From: Micromonospora narathiwatensis
GTDB lineage: Bacteria; Actinomycetota; Actinomycetes; Mycobacteriales; Micromonosporaceae
Assembly (NCBI RefSeq): GCF_900089605.1
Contig: NZ_LT594324.1
Location: 3,224,001-3,288,000, forward strand
Length of the DNA: 64,000 nucleotides
Direction of reading: 5' to 3'
Shown here: positions 27,922 through 38,100 of the stretch, in pieces
Position numbering within the stretch: the first letter of the stretch is position 1
Layout of the letters: the number at the start of each line of letters is the position of its first letter
Translations under genes and position numbers: made by a program
Notes under the pieces: model-generated
Database searches by the model: none
What the model saw: only the letters and a program-made list of their open reading frames with translations
Told to the model about the DNA's origin: nothing

Positions 27922-27948
27922 CCTCACGGACGTTGTGCAAACGTGAGG
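27922..27948. promoter_or_regulatory. Inverted repeat in the 440-bp gap before the DUF4331 gene
   Basis: CCTCACG (27922-27928) and CGTGAGG (27942-27948) are perfect 7-bp arms 13 nt apart. It lies between two divergent genes (27642 and 28083) and could be an operator. The rest of 27643-28082 shows nothing clear. Confidence 0.3.
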
Positions 27949-28082
27949 AAAGACGTCGCGGAGGTGGCTGCTCCGACGTCTGCTGGCCTTGCACGCCGCC
28001 ATGAGCTGATCGTTCACCGGCCTACCGATCCCGGAAGGCCCCGGCTCGGCCGCCCACACACCGAGCCTCCAAAGGAGTCACC

Positions 28083-29069
28083 TTGTCCAACCACTTCAGC
28101 GCCGACAAGCTCAAGTTCCCCGGCGACGACCGTCGCCTTGACCTCACCGACTTGTATGTCTTTACCGCACCGGAGGACCCCGGCAAGACGACGCTGATCA
28201 TCGACTCGAACCCGACCAGCGCGCCGCCCCCGATACCGGCCCCTACCACCGGCCCGGAGTTCTACCCCGGCGCGGTCTACCGGATCAACATCGACACCGA
28301 CGGCGACGCGCACGCCGACATCGCGTTCACGTTCACCTTCTCGGACTACGAGAACGGCGGCCAGACCGGGACCGCCTGGTACGCCACCGGCCCCGAGGCT
28401 CGCCGGCCTGAGCCTGCCGGCATGGTGCTCGCCGACTCCTTCCCGGTCAGCTTCGACGGCACGGCCCAGCCAGTGATGGTCGCTGAGCCAGGGCAGATCC
28501 GGCTGTTCGCCGGGCTGCGCAGCGATCCGTTCTTCGCCGATGTCGAGGGCGCTCTGCACGGAATGAAGTGGACCGGACACGACGACTTCGCCGGCAACAA
28601 CGTCGACTGCATCGCGGTGGAGGTGCCCACCGACCTGCTCGGCCCCGGCCCGGTGATCGGGGTGTGGGCCTCGATCAGTCGGCGCACCGACGGCGTACTG
28701 GAGCAGATGGATCGCGGCGGGAACCCGACGATCAATCCGTTCATCAACCCCGACGGCGAGAAGAACCTCTACAACTCTCGGCAGCCCGCCGACGATGTGG
28801 CCAACTACCTGGGACCGTGGTCTCAGATGCTGGAGAAGGGCGGCTATTCGGCGCAGGAGGCGAAGGAGACCGCCATGCAGGTCCTGCCCGACGTCCTCCG
28901 CTACGACCGCACCAAGCCGGTCTCCTACCCCAACGGCCGCAAACTCATCGACGACGTCTTCAGCTATCGCTTCGGGTGGCTGACCCGCGGCAAGCTCCCC
29001 CCGACCGGTCTCAAGCCGCACGACGACCTCACGTGGCAGTTTCCCTACCTCGGCCCACCCAATCCGTAG
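28083..29069 (+). CDS. DUF4331 domain-containing protein
   Basis: A 328-residue protein starting at TTG 28083 with a good AAAGGAG site. It shows the DUF4331 pattern: LDLTDLYVF, then TTLIIDSNP, VYRINIDTDGDAHADIAFTF, LFAGLRSDPFFAD, NVDCIAVEVP and IGVWASISRR. DUF4331 proteins are mostly secreted or cell-surface proteins with an Asp-rich fold; the biochemical role is unknown. No signal peptide is visible here. It is preceded by a 440-bp gap and stands alone. Confidence 0.9.
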   Translation: MSNHFSADKLKFPGDDRRLDLTDLYVFTAPEDPGKTTLIIDSNPTSAPPPIPAPTTGPEFYPGAVYRINIDTDGDAHADIAFTFTFSDYENGGQTGTAWYATGPEARRPEPAGMVLADSFPVSFDGTAQPVMVAEPGQIRLFAGLRSDPFFADVEGALHGMKWTGHDDFAGNNVDCIAVEVPTDLLGPGPVIGVWASISRRTDGVLEQMDRGGNPTINPFINPDGEKNLYNSRQPADDVANYLGPWSQMLEKGGYSAQEAKETAMQVLPDVLRYDRTKPVSYPNGRKLIDDVFSYRFGWLTRGKLPPTGLKPHDDLTWQFPYLGPPNP

Positions 29070-29287
29070 TCCCCGCGCAATCGGCGGGCGCCAGCGGCGA
29101 ACCGAGAAGACGCCGCCGATCAGAACGGTCATGGAAGGGCGGTGCGGCAGCTTCCACGAACGTGAGGTGAGCAGGCACGCAGGTCTCGGCACCCCGGTGG
29201 CGGCAATCACCGATCCCGGTTGGGTGCGGCTGGGGAGGGTGTGAGGACAGCCAGTGTGGCGCGGAACGACGGCGGGAACCGCCAGCC

Positions 29288-30514
29288 ATGACGAGCGGTG
29301 ACGAGGCCGGTGGGCAGGTCGGTCGCGGCGAAGGCACGGTCGCCACGGCTCGGGCGACGTTCCTGGAGCTCTTCTTCGACCTGGTGTTCGTCTTCGCGCT
29401 GACCCGCATCACGGCCCGTTCCTTCGAGGACCTGGCGCTGGAGCCGGGCGGGACCACCGGGTGGTCGCCGATCACCGGCGGCGCCAAGACCCTGCTGCTG
29501 CTGTTGGCGCTGTACACGGTGTGGCAGGGCACCGCGTGGACCACCAGTCGCTACGACCCGTACCGGCTGGATCTGCAGCTCGTCGTGGTCATCGCCCTGG
29601 TGGGCAGCATGGTGATGGGCGTGGCCGTTCCGCGCGCGTTCCGGATCGCCGGGCTGGCGTTCGCGGTCGCGTACGTGGTCACCCAGGTTTCCCGGCCGCT
29701 GATCTTGTTGGTCACCCTGGGCCGCCAGGGCGACAGACAGCTCAGAAAGCGGATGCTGATCGTGTACTCCGTGACCGGGGTGCTCTGGCTGGTCGGCGCG
29801 TTCCTGCCGGTCACCCCGCGGGTGTGGGTGTGGGCGGTGGCGTTGGGCACCGAGTACCTGGCGGGGCGAACGGGCTGGCCGGTGCCCGGGATGGGGCGCT
29901 CCAGGGTCTCTCGCTGGGACATCGCCGGGGAACATCTGGCCGAGCGCTACCAGCAGTTCTTTCTGGTCGCGCTCGGGGAGACGATTCTCGTGGCCGGGTT
30001 CTCCTACAGCAGCCGTCCGTTCGCTCTGAACTCCACCGCCGCCTTCGCCGTCGCGCTACTCACCTCGATCATGCTCTGGCGGATCTATTTCCAGCGGGCC
30101 GGACAGATCCTCGGCGAGGCGGTCCTCAAGGCGCGGCACCCCGCGACGATCGGCCAGTCCGCCGCCGACACCCACATGGTCATGCTGGTCGGGATCGCCG
30201 CCACCGCCATCGGGTACCAGTTGACCATCGAGCATCCCCTCGATCACGCCGAGTCGGCTTGGATCGCGCTGATCATCATCGGCCCGGCGCTGTTCATGCT
30301 CGGTCGAGCACGGTTCGAGTACGAGGTCTTCGGCCGGGTGTCGCCGTCCCGTTGGATCGCGATTCTCGCCCTGCTCGGCTCGGTGCCGCTGTTCCTGCAC
30401 CACCCGCCGCTGATCGCCTCGGCCGTGGCCACCGCCGTGCTGGCCGGGGTGGCGGTGGACGACGCCCGCCGAGCGTGGGGCAAGCCGCCGGAGGCGGCCG
30501 CGCCGCCGTTCTGA
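29288..30514 (+). CDS. Low temperature requirement protein A (LtrA) family membrane protein
   Basis: A 408-residue protein with about ten transmembrane helices and the family start FLELFFDLVFVFALTRITA. Other marks are EHLAERYQQFFLVALGETIL and QVSRPLILLVTLGR. LtrA was named for cold growth in Listeria; its activity is not known. The start is ATG 29288. It appears monocistronic. Confidence 0.92.
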   Translation: MTSGDEAGGQVGRGEGTVATARATFLELFFDLVFVFALTRITARSFEDLALEPGGTTGWSPITGGAKTLLLLLALYTVWQGTAWTTSRYDPYRLDLQLVVVIALVGSMVMGVAVPRAFRIAGLAFAVAYVVTQVSRPLILLVTLGRQGDRQLRKRMLIVYSVTGVLWLVGAFLPVTPRVWVWAVALGTEYLAGRTGWPVPGMGRSRVSRWDIAGEHLAERYQQFFLVALGETILVAGFSYSSRPFALNSTAAFAVALLTSIMLWRIYFQRAGQILGEAVLKARHPATIGQSAADTHMVMLVGIAATAIGYQLTIEHPLDHAESAWIALIIIGPALFMLGRARFEYEVFGRVSPSRWIAILALLGSVPLFLHHPPLIASAVATAVLAGVAVDDARRAWGKPPEAAAPPF

Positions 30515-30585
30515 ACCACCACCTGGCGAACCGCCGGACGTGCAGGACCGGTCGGGCCGCTGGCTGCCGGCGCTACCATCCGCGA

Positions 30586-31440
30586 ATGACTTTCTCGATC
30601 GTCGCCCGCTCCGCCGACGGCCGCCTGCACGGCGTAGCCGTGGCCAGCAAGTTCCTTGCCGCCGGGGCGCTGGTCCCGGCCGCCGAGGCCGAGGTGGGCG
30701 CGGTGGCCACCCAGGCGCACGTCAACCTGGCCTACCGGTCGCAGGGACTGGCGCTGCTGCGCACCGGGGTCGCCGCCGCCGACGTGGTGGCCGGCCTGGT
30801 CGCCGCCGATGCGGGCCGCGACGACCGGCAGGTCGGCGTGGTCGGGGCCAGCGGCGACGGGGCCACCTGGACCGGGCCGCGCTGCCACCCGTGGGCCGGT
30901 GGCCAGGTCGGGGACGGTTGGGCGGCGCAGGGCAACATCCTGGCCGGCCCGCAGGTGATCGACGCGATCCGGGACGCCTGGCTGGGTGGTGCGGAGCTGC
31001 CGTTCCCGCGCCGGCTGCTGGCCGCCCTGCATGCCGGCGACCGGGCCGGCGGCGACCGGCGGGGCCGGCAGAGCGCGGGCCTGCTGGTGGTGCAGCGCCG
31101 GGGTGGCTACGCCGGCACCGGCGACGAGCTGGTCGACCTGCGGGTGGACGACCACCCCGATCCGGTCACCGAGCTGGGTCGCCTGCTCGACACCCACACC
31201 ATGCTGTTCGGCAAGCCCGATCCGGCCACCCTGCGCGACCTGGCCGGTCCGCTCGCCGACGAGGTGGCCGCGCTGCTGGCCGCCGCCGGTTATCCGGTCG
31301 GCGTGGCCGGCCTGGACGGGGCGCTCGCCTCCTGGGCCGGCGTGGAGAACCTGGAGGAGCGGCTGGTGGTCGGCCGGATCGACCCGATCGTGCTGGAGCA
31401 CCTGCGCCGCACCGCCCCGGCCGGGCGCGTCGGCGGCTGA
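30586..31440 (+). CDS. DUF1028 protein (Ntn-hydrolase-like)
   Basis: A 284-residue protein. The N-terminus MTFSIVARSADGRLHGVAVA is the DUF1028 mark, a fold related to N-terminal nucleophile hydrolases, followed by AEVGAVATQAHVNLAYRSQGL and QGNILAGPQVI. A C-terminal peptidoglycan-binding-like extension (RLLDTHTMLFGKPDP) is typical. The start is ATG 30586. The function is unproven in the family. Confidence 0.9.
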   Translation: MTFSIVARSADGRLHGVAVASKFLAAGALVPAAEAEVGAVATQAHVNLAYRSQGLALLRTGVAAADVVAGLVAADAGRDDRQVGVVGASGDGATWTGPRCHPWAGGQVGDGWAAQGNILAGPQVIDAIRDAWLGGAELPFPRRLLAALHAGDRAGGDRRGRQSAGLLVVQRRGGYAGTGDELVDLRVDDHPDPVTELGRLLDTHTMLFGKPDPATLRDLAGPLADEVAALLAAAGYPVGVAGLDGALASWAGVENLEERLVVGRIDPIVLEHLRRTAPAGRVGG

Positions 31441-31470
31441 GCCGGTGTCCGCCTCGGCGGCGTCCCCGGG

Positions 31471-32145
31471 TCAGCCGCCGAAGGTCAGCCAGCGCACGCC
31501 GGCCTGGTCGACCAGGGCCTGTTCGCGGTCGGTGAGCGCGGCCCGCCCGGTGGCCTTGCGTACCAGGGTCAGCCGGTCCCAGCCGAGCGCGTCGGGCACC
31601 GACTCCAGGTCCCCGGTCAGCAGGCCCGCGATCACCTCGGCCGCCGTCGGGGTCAGCCACGGTTGCCGGTGCAGCGCGTCGGCCAGGTCCAGGCCGTGCA
31701 CCCCGACCTCCACCACCCGGGTACGCAGGAACTCGGTGAGCGTCATCGCGTCGCCGTGTCGGGTGCGTACCAGCCGTCCGGGCGGTTGGGCGGTCACTGC
31801 CGCGTCGGCGGAGCGCCAGGCCCGCGCGAAGCCGTCGGCGACCTCGCGTACGGCGGGCAGCTCGCGTGCCTCACGCCGGGCGACGTCGATCCGGGCGCGG
31901 TCCACCTCCGGGGTGAACTTGGCCGTGCCGAAGTATTCGGCGGCGTCGACCTCGGCCCGCTGCGGGGCGGGCGCGGCGAGCATGTCGACCAGCCGTCCCG
32001 CGCCGGCGCGTACGTGCGCGAGCAGGTCGCGTACCGCCCACGGCGGGCAGGGGGTGGGGCGGTCCAGGTCCGGCTCGTCGAGGCCGCGCAGCACCTCCTC
32101 CAGCCGCTGGCACTCGTTTCGGAAAGCCGCGCGTACCGTGTCCAT
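31471..32145 (-). CDS. Maleylpyruvate isomerase-type mycothiol-dependent protein
   Basis: A 224-residue DinB-like protein. The N-terminal domain has LRGLDEPDLDRPTPCPPWAVRDLLAHV, with metal-ligand His in LLAHV and later EVGVHGLDLADAL (the H-x-x-D motif). A C-terminal SCP2-like part follows. Families of this kind use mycothiol, consistent with an actinobacterium. The start is ATG 32145. Confidence 0.85.
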   Translation of the reverse strand: MDTVRAAFRNECQRLEEVLRGLDEPDLDRPTPCPPWAVRDLLAHVRAGAGRLVDMLAAPAPQRAEVDAAEYFGTAKFTPEVDRARIDVARREARELPAVREVADGFARAWRSADAAVTAQPPGRLVRTRHGDAMTLTEFLRTRVVEVGVHGLDLADALHRQPWLTPTAAEVIAGLLTGDLESVPDALGWDRLTLVRKATGRAALTDREQALVDQAGVRWLTFGG

Positions 32146-32251
32146 CCCCGTCCTTCCCGTCCGGTCCCTGCCGGGGCCAGCCTGCCACCGGCCGTTTCGC
32201 CGCCGGCGGGCCGGGTACGCGCCGCGGGACGAGGAGAGGAGGCGCCGAACG

Positions 32252-32704
32252 ATGGCCGGCATCATGCTCCGCAGCACCGCCTTCAACGACCACGACATGC
32301 TTCCGGGACGCTTCTCCCAGGAGGGTGGGAACGTCTCACCGCCGCTGGAGTGGTCCCAGGTCCCCGGCTCGGCCGAGGAGCTGATCCTGTTCGTGGAGGA
32401 TCCGGACGCCGGGAAGACTCCTTTCCTGCACTGGCTGGTGACCGGGATCTCGCCCCACTCGAACGGGGTCGCCGAGGGCGGCGTGCCGCTCGGCGGCCGG
32501 GAGTGGCCCAACGGCTTCGGCACCACCGGTTGGGGTGGCCCGCACCCGCCGCAGCACGAGGACCCGCACCGGTACTTCTTCCGCCTCTACGCGCTGGAGC
32601 GTCCGCTGCATCTGCCGGACGCGCCGCAGGTCACCGACGTGCGTGAGGCGCTCACCGACAAGGAGATCGCCAGCGGCACGATGGTGGGCACCTTCTACCG
32701 CTGA
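32252..32704 (+). CDS. YbhB/YbcL-type PEBP (Raf kinase inhibitor-like) protein
   Basis: A 150-residue single-domain protein. Motifs: NVSPPLEWSQVP, then LFVEDPDAGKTPFLHWLV (the D-P-D-A anion-binding block), and GPHPPQHEDPHRYFFRLYAL. Ligands of the bacterial members are mostly unknown. The start is ATG 32252 with GAGGAG upstream. Its stop (32702-32704) touches the stop of the convergent PAP2 gene. Confidence 0.93.
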   Translation: MAGIMLRSTAFNDHDMLPGRFSQEGGNVSPPLEWSQVPGSAEELILFVEDPDAGKTPFLHWLVTGISPHSNGVAEGGVPLGGREWPNGFGTTGWGGPHPPQHEDPHRYFFRLYALERPLHLPDAPQVTDVREALTDKEIASGTMVGTFYR

Positions 32705-33592
32705 TCAGCCCTGGTGGCGGGGCACCAGGCGGTGCACCGTCGCCAGGACCAGCGCGGCCACCACGGCCATCGTGCCGACGATGCCGGCCGCGGCGCCGGC
32801 GTACCCGACGAAGAGCGCACGGCGGCCGAGTTCGTCGGCGGGGATGTCGGCGAGTCGGACCAGCCAGACCACGGCGAGTCCGGACGCCGCGACGGCGAGC
32901 ACGCCGCCGAGGCCGAGCACGGCGGCGGCGACCCGGTGCGCGTCGGCCGGGGAGACCGTCGCCCGTTCCCGCTGGAAGAACAGCAGCGTCAGGCCGGCGG
33001 CCGCCGTCCAGGCTCCCACCACCAGGTACGCGGCGATGGCGTCGCTGGGCCGGTGCCAGCCGGCGGAGAGGGTGGCGACCCCGGCGGCGGCCGCGTAGCC
33101 GGCGCCGAGAAACGCCCCGACGGCTCTCACCTTCGGGGGCAGTACCAGGATCAGCGCGACCGCCACCGACGCGGCTACCGTGGTGTGCCCGCTGGGCAGG
33201 CTGTTGCCGGCGAGCGCGCGTTCGGGGTCGATGCCGAAGTCGGGGCGGGTCAGGTGGTGCTTGAGCAGTTGGGTGCTGAGGTTGGCGCCGGCGATCAGCA
33301 GGGTGGCGGTGACGGCGAGGGCGATGCGGCCGCGGATCAGCGCGATGAAGCCGATCATCGCGGTCGCGGCCAGCAGGGACACCACCGACATGGCGTTGAG
33401 GATGCGGTTCACCGGTCCGTCGATGTGGTCCTGGCCGATCCGGTTGCCGGTCAGCGCGACCGTGTCGAGCCACTGGCCGAGTGTGGTGTGTACGGCGAAG
33501 CGCCAGAGCAGGATGAGCGCCGCTGTCTGGGCCAGGGCCAGTACGACCAACCAGACCGCCGTTCCGCCCCTCGCTGTCTTGCGCACCCGCAC
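32705..33592 (-). CDS. PAP2-family membrane phosphatase
   Basis: A 295-residue protein with six or more transmembrane helices. It has all three PAP2 motifs: KHHLTRP, PSGHTTVAA and SAGWHRPSD (catalytic His in the last two). Members dephosphorylate lipid pyrophosphates or phosphatidic acid at the membrane face. The last codon abuts the convergent PEBP stop with no spacer. Confidence 0.9.
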   Translation of the reverse strand: MRVRKTARGGTAVWLVVLALAQTAALILLWRFAVHTTLGQWLDTVALTGNRIGQDHIDGPVNRILNAMSVVSLLAATAMIGFIALIRGRIALAVTATLLIAGANLSTQLLKHHLTRPDFGIDPERALAGNSLPSGHTTVAASVAVALILVLPPKVRAVGAFLGAGYAAAAGVATLSAGWHRPSDAIAAYLVVGAWTAAAGLTLLFFQRERATVSPADAHRVAAAVLGLGGVLAVAASGLAVVWLVRLADIPADELGRRALFVGYAGAAAGIVGTMAVVAALVLATVHRLVPRHQG

Positions 33593-33677
33593 AACTTAAC
33601 GGCCGGCCGGCGGGGCCGCTCGTCGGGCGGCCCCCGTGCCGCGGTTAGGTTGGGAACGCGACCAGAGGAGGTGGCGG

Positions 33678-34361
33678 GTGACCAGCACACCCGAACGTGA
33701 ACGGCCGACGCGGGAGCGGTCGGAGTCCCTGGCGGAGCTGCTCGGTGGCCGGCGTGGGGCGTGGGACGCGACGTTGCCGGCGGTGGCGTTCGCGGTCGGC
33801 TGGCTGGCCGCCGGGCTGTGGGGTGGGGTGGCCGCGGCGGTGCTGGCCGGGGCGGCGGTGGCGGGTTGGCGGCTGCGTCGCGGGGACCGTCCACGTTCGG
33901 TGCTGATCGGTCTGCTCGCCGTCTGCGTGGCCGCGCTGATCGCCCTGCGCACCGGTCGGGCCGGTGATTTCTTCCTGGTGCAGTTGTTGTCCAACGCGGC
34001 CAGCGCGCTGGCCTGGATGGTCAGCATCGTGGTGCGCTGGCCGCTGCTCGGGGTGGTGGTCGGCACGGTGCTCGGTCAGCGCGGTCGGTGGCGGCGCGAT
34101 CCGGCGTTGCTGCGCGCGTACGGGCGGGGCAGTTGGGTGTGGGTGGCGACGTATCTGCTGCGGCTGGTGGTGTTCGTGCCGCTGTGGCTGGGCGGGCAGG
34201 TGGTCGCGTTGGTGGTGGCCCGGGTGGCGCTGACCTGGCCGTTGGTCGCGGCGGCGCTGGCGGTGAGTTGGCTGGTGATCCGGCGGTCGCTGCCGGCCGG
34301 GCATCCGGGGTTGCGGCACCCGTCGCCGGCGTCCGATGCGGACGGCGGGCGAGCCAATTAG
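33678..34361 (+). CDS. DUF3159 membrane protein
   Basis: A 227-residue protein. The N-terminus has SLAELLGGRRGAWDATLPAVAF, the DUF3159 mark, followed by about six helices and LLRAYGRGSWVW in a loop. The start is GTG 33678 with AGAGGAGGT upstream; the track-length reading from 33636 would lack a site. The function is unknown. A terminator hairpin follows directly. Confidence 0.88.
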   Translation: MTSTPERERPTRERSESLAELLGGRRGAWDATLPAVAFAVGWLAAGLWGGVAAAVLAGAAVAGWRLRRGDRPRSVLIGLLAVCVAALIALRTGRAGDFFLVQLLSNAASALAWMVSIVVRWPLLGVVVGTVLGQRGRWRRDPALLRAYGRGSWVWVATYLLRLVVFVPLWLGGQVVALVVARVALTWPLVAAALAVSWLVIRRSLPAGHPGLRHPSPASDADGGRAN

Positions 34362-34363
34362 AA

Positions 34364-34393
34364 GAGAGGCCGCCACGGGGGGAGCGGCCTCTC
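34364..34393 (+). terminator. Terminator hairpin after the DUF3159 gene
   Basis: A 10-bp perfect stem (34364-34373 with 34384-34393), starting 3 nt past the stop codon. There is no strong T run, as is common in GC-rich actinobacteria. Confidence 0.7.
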
Positions 34394-34490
34394 CGGTGAT
34401 GTACGTTACTCCCTCCACGGCCCTGATGTGATCCCGTGGCGGCTGGATTTTTCGCGGGGGTTTTCGCGGCAAGTTCGTCTAAGGACGCAA

Positions 34491-34601
34491 GGGTGGGCCG
34501 GCGCGTCCGCTGCGTCGGCCAGACGGCCGGCCCACCCGGCCTGACGGGAATCAGGCCGTGCGCCGATCGGGTCCGCTGCGTTCCCCCTTCGACCCGATCG
34601 G
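34491..34601. other. Two tandem perfect hairpins
   Basis: The first has a 12-bp stem (34491-34502 with 34526-34537). The second has an 11-bp stem (34563-34573 with 34591-34601). They sit between the DUF3159 terminator and the cellulase terminator, so four hairpins lie in 275 bp of otherwise empty sequence. Redundant bidirectional termination is the plain reading. Confidence 0.5.
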
Positions 34602-34602
34602 C

Positions 34603-34638
34603 CTCCGCCACGGGTGGGCCTGGCCACCCGTGGCGGAG
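34603..34638 (-). terminator. Terminator hairpin of the cellulase gene
   Basis: A 15-bp perfect stem (34603-34617 with 34624-34638) and a 6-nt loop, 8 nt beyond the stop codon of the minus-strand cellulase at 34647. Confidence 0.8.
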
Positions 34639-34646
34639 CCGTCAAC

Positions 34647-37544
34647 TCACCCCGCGGGGAAGTAGTTGCCGTAGTCGGCGTAGGCCATGGCGACGTCCGC
34701 CTGGGCCCAGAACCGGTGGTAGTTGAACGTCGGCGCGGCCCCACCCTTGAGGTACGCGTCGACCTTCGGCCAGTCCGGGTCGTTCTTGTAGAACGACCGG
34801 ATGTCCAGGAAGCTCTTGCCCGCGGCGATGGTGTCGCCGTTGGGCATCTTGCCGGTCCATCCCGACGGGATGTAGAGGCCCTGGCCGGTGCTGGCGTTGT
34901 ACACGTCGGCGAAGCGCTTGTAGTCCTCGCGCGTCTCCGGCCGCGAGACGCCCTTGCTGTCGGCGGCGGCGGAGAGCGCGTCGAGCAGGCCCTTCGCGGT
35001 GTTCTTGGCGGAGGTGTTGCCGGACTTGGCCGCGTACGCGATCAGGGTCCGGGCGTAGGCGGCGGCGACGCCGACGTCCTGGCCGCCCTTGGTCACCGTG
35101 ACGTGCAGGTTGGTGTTCGGCTGCGGGTTGGTCGGGTTCCAGTTGGTCGGCTGGCCGCTCCACTGCAGGTCCGACGGGATCGACCAGTTGGTGCCGACCG
35201 TGGTGTTGGCGATGGCCCACGGCACCCACTTGTCCAGCAGCGCCTTGGCCTTGGTGTTGCCGGTCTGCAGGTACAGCTCGGCGATGCGCTGCATCGACCA
35301 CGCCTGCATGCCGAACCACTGGTTGGACGGCGGGTCCCGGTAGACCGGGGCGACGTCGTAGAACATGCCGTAGAAGGTGGCGGTGCCGGCCGGCGGCTGG
35401 GAGTAGCTGCCGTCCCAGCTGTTGGTGGCGCCGCCGGCGATGCCGCCCTCGGCCGACTGGAGCCAGGTGTAGAACTCCAGCTGCCGGTCGAAGCTCTTCT
35501 GCCAGTCGGAGACCGCGGTCGGCGACTGGGGCTTGAGTTCGGGGGTGTTGGTCATGGCCCAGGCCGCGAACGGGTTCTGGTAGCCGAAGTGGTTGTGGCT
35601 GGAGCCGATGCGCCACGACCAGTTCTGGCTGGTGTCGTTCGCGCCGCCCCAGGCGTAGTACCAGGAGAGCAGGTAGTGCGCCGAGTCGCGACCGCTGCCG
35701 GCCGGGCAGGCGGACGCGCCGACGCAGTTGCCGATCTTCTTGAAGTACTTGTCGAACAGCGAGTACCGCAGGTAGTCACCCATCTTGGCGGCCTTGGCCA
35801 CGGTCGCCGCGACGTCGGCCTGCTTGCCCTGCGCCTTGGCCCAGGTCAGCGCCCAGTACGCGGCCTGCACGGCGCGGGCGTCGGCGTCCGGGGCGTTGGT
35901 GTACTTCCACTGCTTGGCCGGGGCGCTGGACTCCTTGACGAACAGGTCGAGGTAGCCGTACTGGCCGCCGTGCTTGAACGTGTCACAGGTCGGCTGCGGC
36001 ACGGTCTCCCACACCGACTCCTGCGGGCCCCGCTGGAAGGTGTTGATGTACGCCGGGCGGGTGGTCCCGTCGCCGCAGCGGCCGTAGCCGTACTTGTTGT
36101 CGACGTCCAGCAGCCAGTGCATGCCGTAGATGTCGCCGGTGCCGTAGGTGGACTGCAGTTCGGAGCGCAGCGGGTCCTGGCCGACCGGCACGTCGGGCTG
36201 CAGCTGCGACGGGTACTGGCTGGGCTGGTTGTACTCGGCCGCGTACTGCGCGGTGCCCGGGGCGCCGGCGGTGGGCTGGTCGGCGTGCGACGGGATGATG
36301 TACTTCTCCATCACCGTCCAGGAGTTGTTGAACGGCGCCCAGTTCTGGGTGACGCGGCCGTACTGCGCCTCGAGCCAGATCCAGAAGCTGAACGCCTCCG
36401 AGGTGGTCTCGTGGCCGTAGTCGGGCGCCTCGACGATCAGCGTCTCGATCGAGTGGTAGGGCACGCCCTCCGGGCTGAAGTACCCCGAGTTCTTGATCTT
36501 GTTGTACTGGTCGAGGAACTTCTGGATGTAGGTGTTGTCGCCGCCGCCGTTGTCGATCGCGGTGGCGGTGACCGACACGGGCGTGTATCCGGTGGCGGAG
36601 GCGGTGATGGTGGCGGTGCTGCTGGTGTCGGCGTTCGCCGCCGCCGCGACGGTGATGTTGACGCCGGTGTTCCAGTTGGACGTCGTCAACGTCGTCGAGG
36701 TGGGCGAGACGGTGATGCCGGTGTTACCGGTTTTGGCCAGCGTGACCGGCACGTTGCCGCTCGGTGCGGCGCTCAGCTTCAGGTTGAACGTGGCGTTGCC
36801 GCCCTTGAGCACGCTGAGCGCGAGCGGGGTGGCCACCAGGGCCGGACCGGTGGCCGGGTTGACCGTGAAGGACTTCTCCGCCACCGCGCTGGCGCCGAGG
36901 TTGTCGTACGCCTTGGCCTGCACGGTGTAGCTGCCGGCAGGCAGGCTCTGCAGGGTGTAGGTGTACGGGGCGGCGGTGGCGGTGCTGACCAGCAGGCCGT
37001 TGCGGTAGAACTCGACCTTGCTGATCGTCCCGTCCGGGTCGCTGGCGGTCGCGGTCAGCGGCACGTTCGCCGGCGCCACGAACGGCCCCGCCGGCACGTC
37101 GAGGGCGACCGTCGGCGGCTTGTTGGCGGGGGTGCCGTTGCAGGTGACCCCGTTGAGGGTGAACGAGGTGGGCTTCGGGTTGCTGCCCGAGTACGAGCCG
37201 TTGAACCCGATGTTGGTCGTGGCGCCGGTGGCGAGGCTGCCGTTCCACGTCTCGTTGGTCGCGGTCACCTGGTTGCCGGACTGGCTCCACTTGGCCGACC
37301 AACCCTGGGTCACCTGCTGGCTGCTGTTCGGGAAGGCGAACTTCAGCGTCCAACTGTTGATCGGGTCGCCCAGGTTCTTGACGTCGATGTTGGCGGTGAA
37401 GCCGTTGTTCCAGTCGTTCGTCACGTACGTCACGTCGCACGCCGGGGCGGCCTGCGCGGCGCCGGCCGGCAGGGCCACCCCGGCGATGGCGACGGCGGTG
37501 GCGACGAACATCGCCATGCGGCGACGTCTGGCCATGAGTCTCAT
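34647..37544 (-). CDS. Secreted GH48 cellobiohydrolase with CBM2
   Basis: A 965-residue exo-acting cellulase. An Arg-rich Sec/Tat-like signal ([25 protein letters not shown]) ends near residue 32. CBM2 spans about 34-135 ([20 protein letters not shown]...[22 protein letters not shown]), with conserved Trp for cellulose binding. Two Ig-like linker domains follow (about 138-228 with [16 protein letters not shown], and 230-330). The GH48 catalytic domain (about 335-965) has the proton-donor Glu block [19 protein letters not shown] and [19 protein letters not shown]48 enzymes release cellobiose from crystalline cellulose. CebR-like boxes lie 222 and 332 bp upstream of the ATG at 37544, and a 15-bp terminator follows. 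It is divergent from the GH1 gene. Confidence 0.95.
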   Translation of the reverse strand: MRLMARRRRMAMFVATAVAIAGVALPAGAAQAAPACDVTYVTNDWNNGFTANIDVKNLGDPINSWTLKFAFPNSSQQVTQGWSAKWSQSGNQVTATNETWNGSLATGATTNIGFNGSYSGSNPKPTSFTLNGVTCNGTPANKPPTVALDVPAGPFVAPANVPLTATASDPDGTISKVEFYRNGLLVSTATAAPYTYTLQSLPAGSYTVQAKAYDNLGASAVAEKSFTVNPATGPALVATPLALSVLKGGNATFNLKLSAAPSGNVPVTLAKTGNTGITVSPTSTTLTTSNWNTGVNITVAAAANADTSSTATITASATGYTPVSVTATAIDNGGGDNTYIQKFLDQYNKIKNSGYFSPEGVPYHSIETLIVEAPDYGHETTSEAFSFWIWLEAQYGRVTQNWAPFNNSWTVMEKYIIPSHADQPTAGAPGTAQYAAEYNQPSQYPSQLQPDVPVGQDPLRSELQSTYGTGDIYGMHWLLDVDNKYGYGRCGDGTTRPAYINTFQRGPQESVWETVPQPTCDTFKHGGQYGYLDLFVKESSAPAKQWKYTNAPDADARAVQAAYWALTWAKAQGKQADVAATVAKAAKMGDYLRYSLFDKYFKKIGNCVGASACPAGSGRDSAHYLLSWYYAWGGANDTSQNWSWRIGSSHNHFGYQNPFAAWAMTNTPELKPQSPTAVSDWQKSFDRQLEFYTWLQSAEGGIAGGATNSWDGSYSQPPAGTATFYGMFYDVAPVYRDPPSNQWFGMQAWSMQRIAELYLQTGNTKAKALLDKWVPWAIANTTVGTNWSIPSDLQWSGQPTNWNPTNPQPNTNLHVTVTKGGQDVGVAAAYARTLIAYAAKSGNTSAKNTAKGLLDALSAAADSKGVSRPETREDYKRFADVYNASTGQGLYIPSGWTGKMPNGDTIAAGKSFLDIRSFYKNDPDWPKVDAYLKGGAAPTFNYHRFWAQADVAMAYADYGNYFPAG

Positions 37545-37765
37545 GTGCGCGGTGTCTCCTCGGACCGGGCCGGGACCGGTGCGGCCCCGGCGGGGCGCCT
37601 CCACGCGTCGACGGGGGTGACACGGGGGGACGGAAGCGCCCGGGAAGGTGGTCGACCCGGTCGTACCGGGATCGCGGGGCGCCGCACCGGAAGTACCGGG
37701 TGCCCTCGGCGGCCCAACGCTCGCGCGTGCTGGCTCCGTGTCGCGGTTGTGTGCAGAGTTTGACA

Positions 37766-37779
37766 TGGAAGCGCTCCCA
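37766..37779. promoter_or_regulatory. CebR-like operator 1
   Basis: TGGAAGCGCTCCCA, one mismatch from the known 14-bp CebR palindrome TGGGAGCGCTCCCA of Streptomyces. It lies 222 bp upstream of the GH48 start. Confidence 0.85.
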
Positions 37780-37875
37780 CCACAACGGGCAGGCCACTCA
37801 GCCACGTCCATGTTTCGATCTCGTTTAGGGGCTTTCACAAACCGGTGACGGGCGTTACAGTCGCAGCATCGCCGA

Positions 37876-37889
37876 TGGGAGCGCTTCCA
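37876..37889. promoter_or_regulatory. CebR-like operator 2
   Basis: TGGGAGCGCTTCCA, the mirror one-mismatch form of operator 1, 96 bp farther upstream. The box pair brackets the probable cellulase promoter. Confidence 0.85.
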
Positions 37890-38100
37890 TCGATCGAGAT
37901 GCAAGTCCGAGATCGCTGGGGAACCTTGTGCCCCCGGCGCACCAGCCCAGGAGGCTGACGACGGGCCAGCCCGGACACCGTCGTCAGCCATCACCCACCG
38001 GCATGGAGGGAGGTGGAACCAGAGCCACTCGCGTGGCCCGGCTCCCGCGCGACACGCACGACAGGACGCCAATTCCGACTCGTGTGTGTGTGCACCACTC

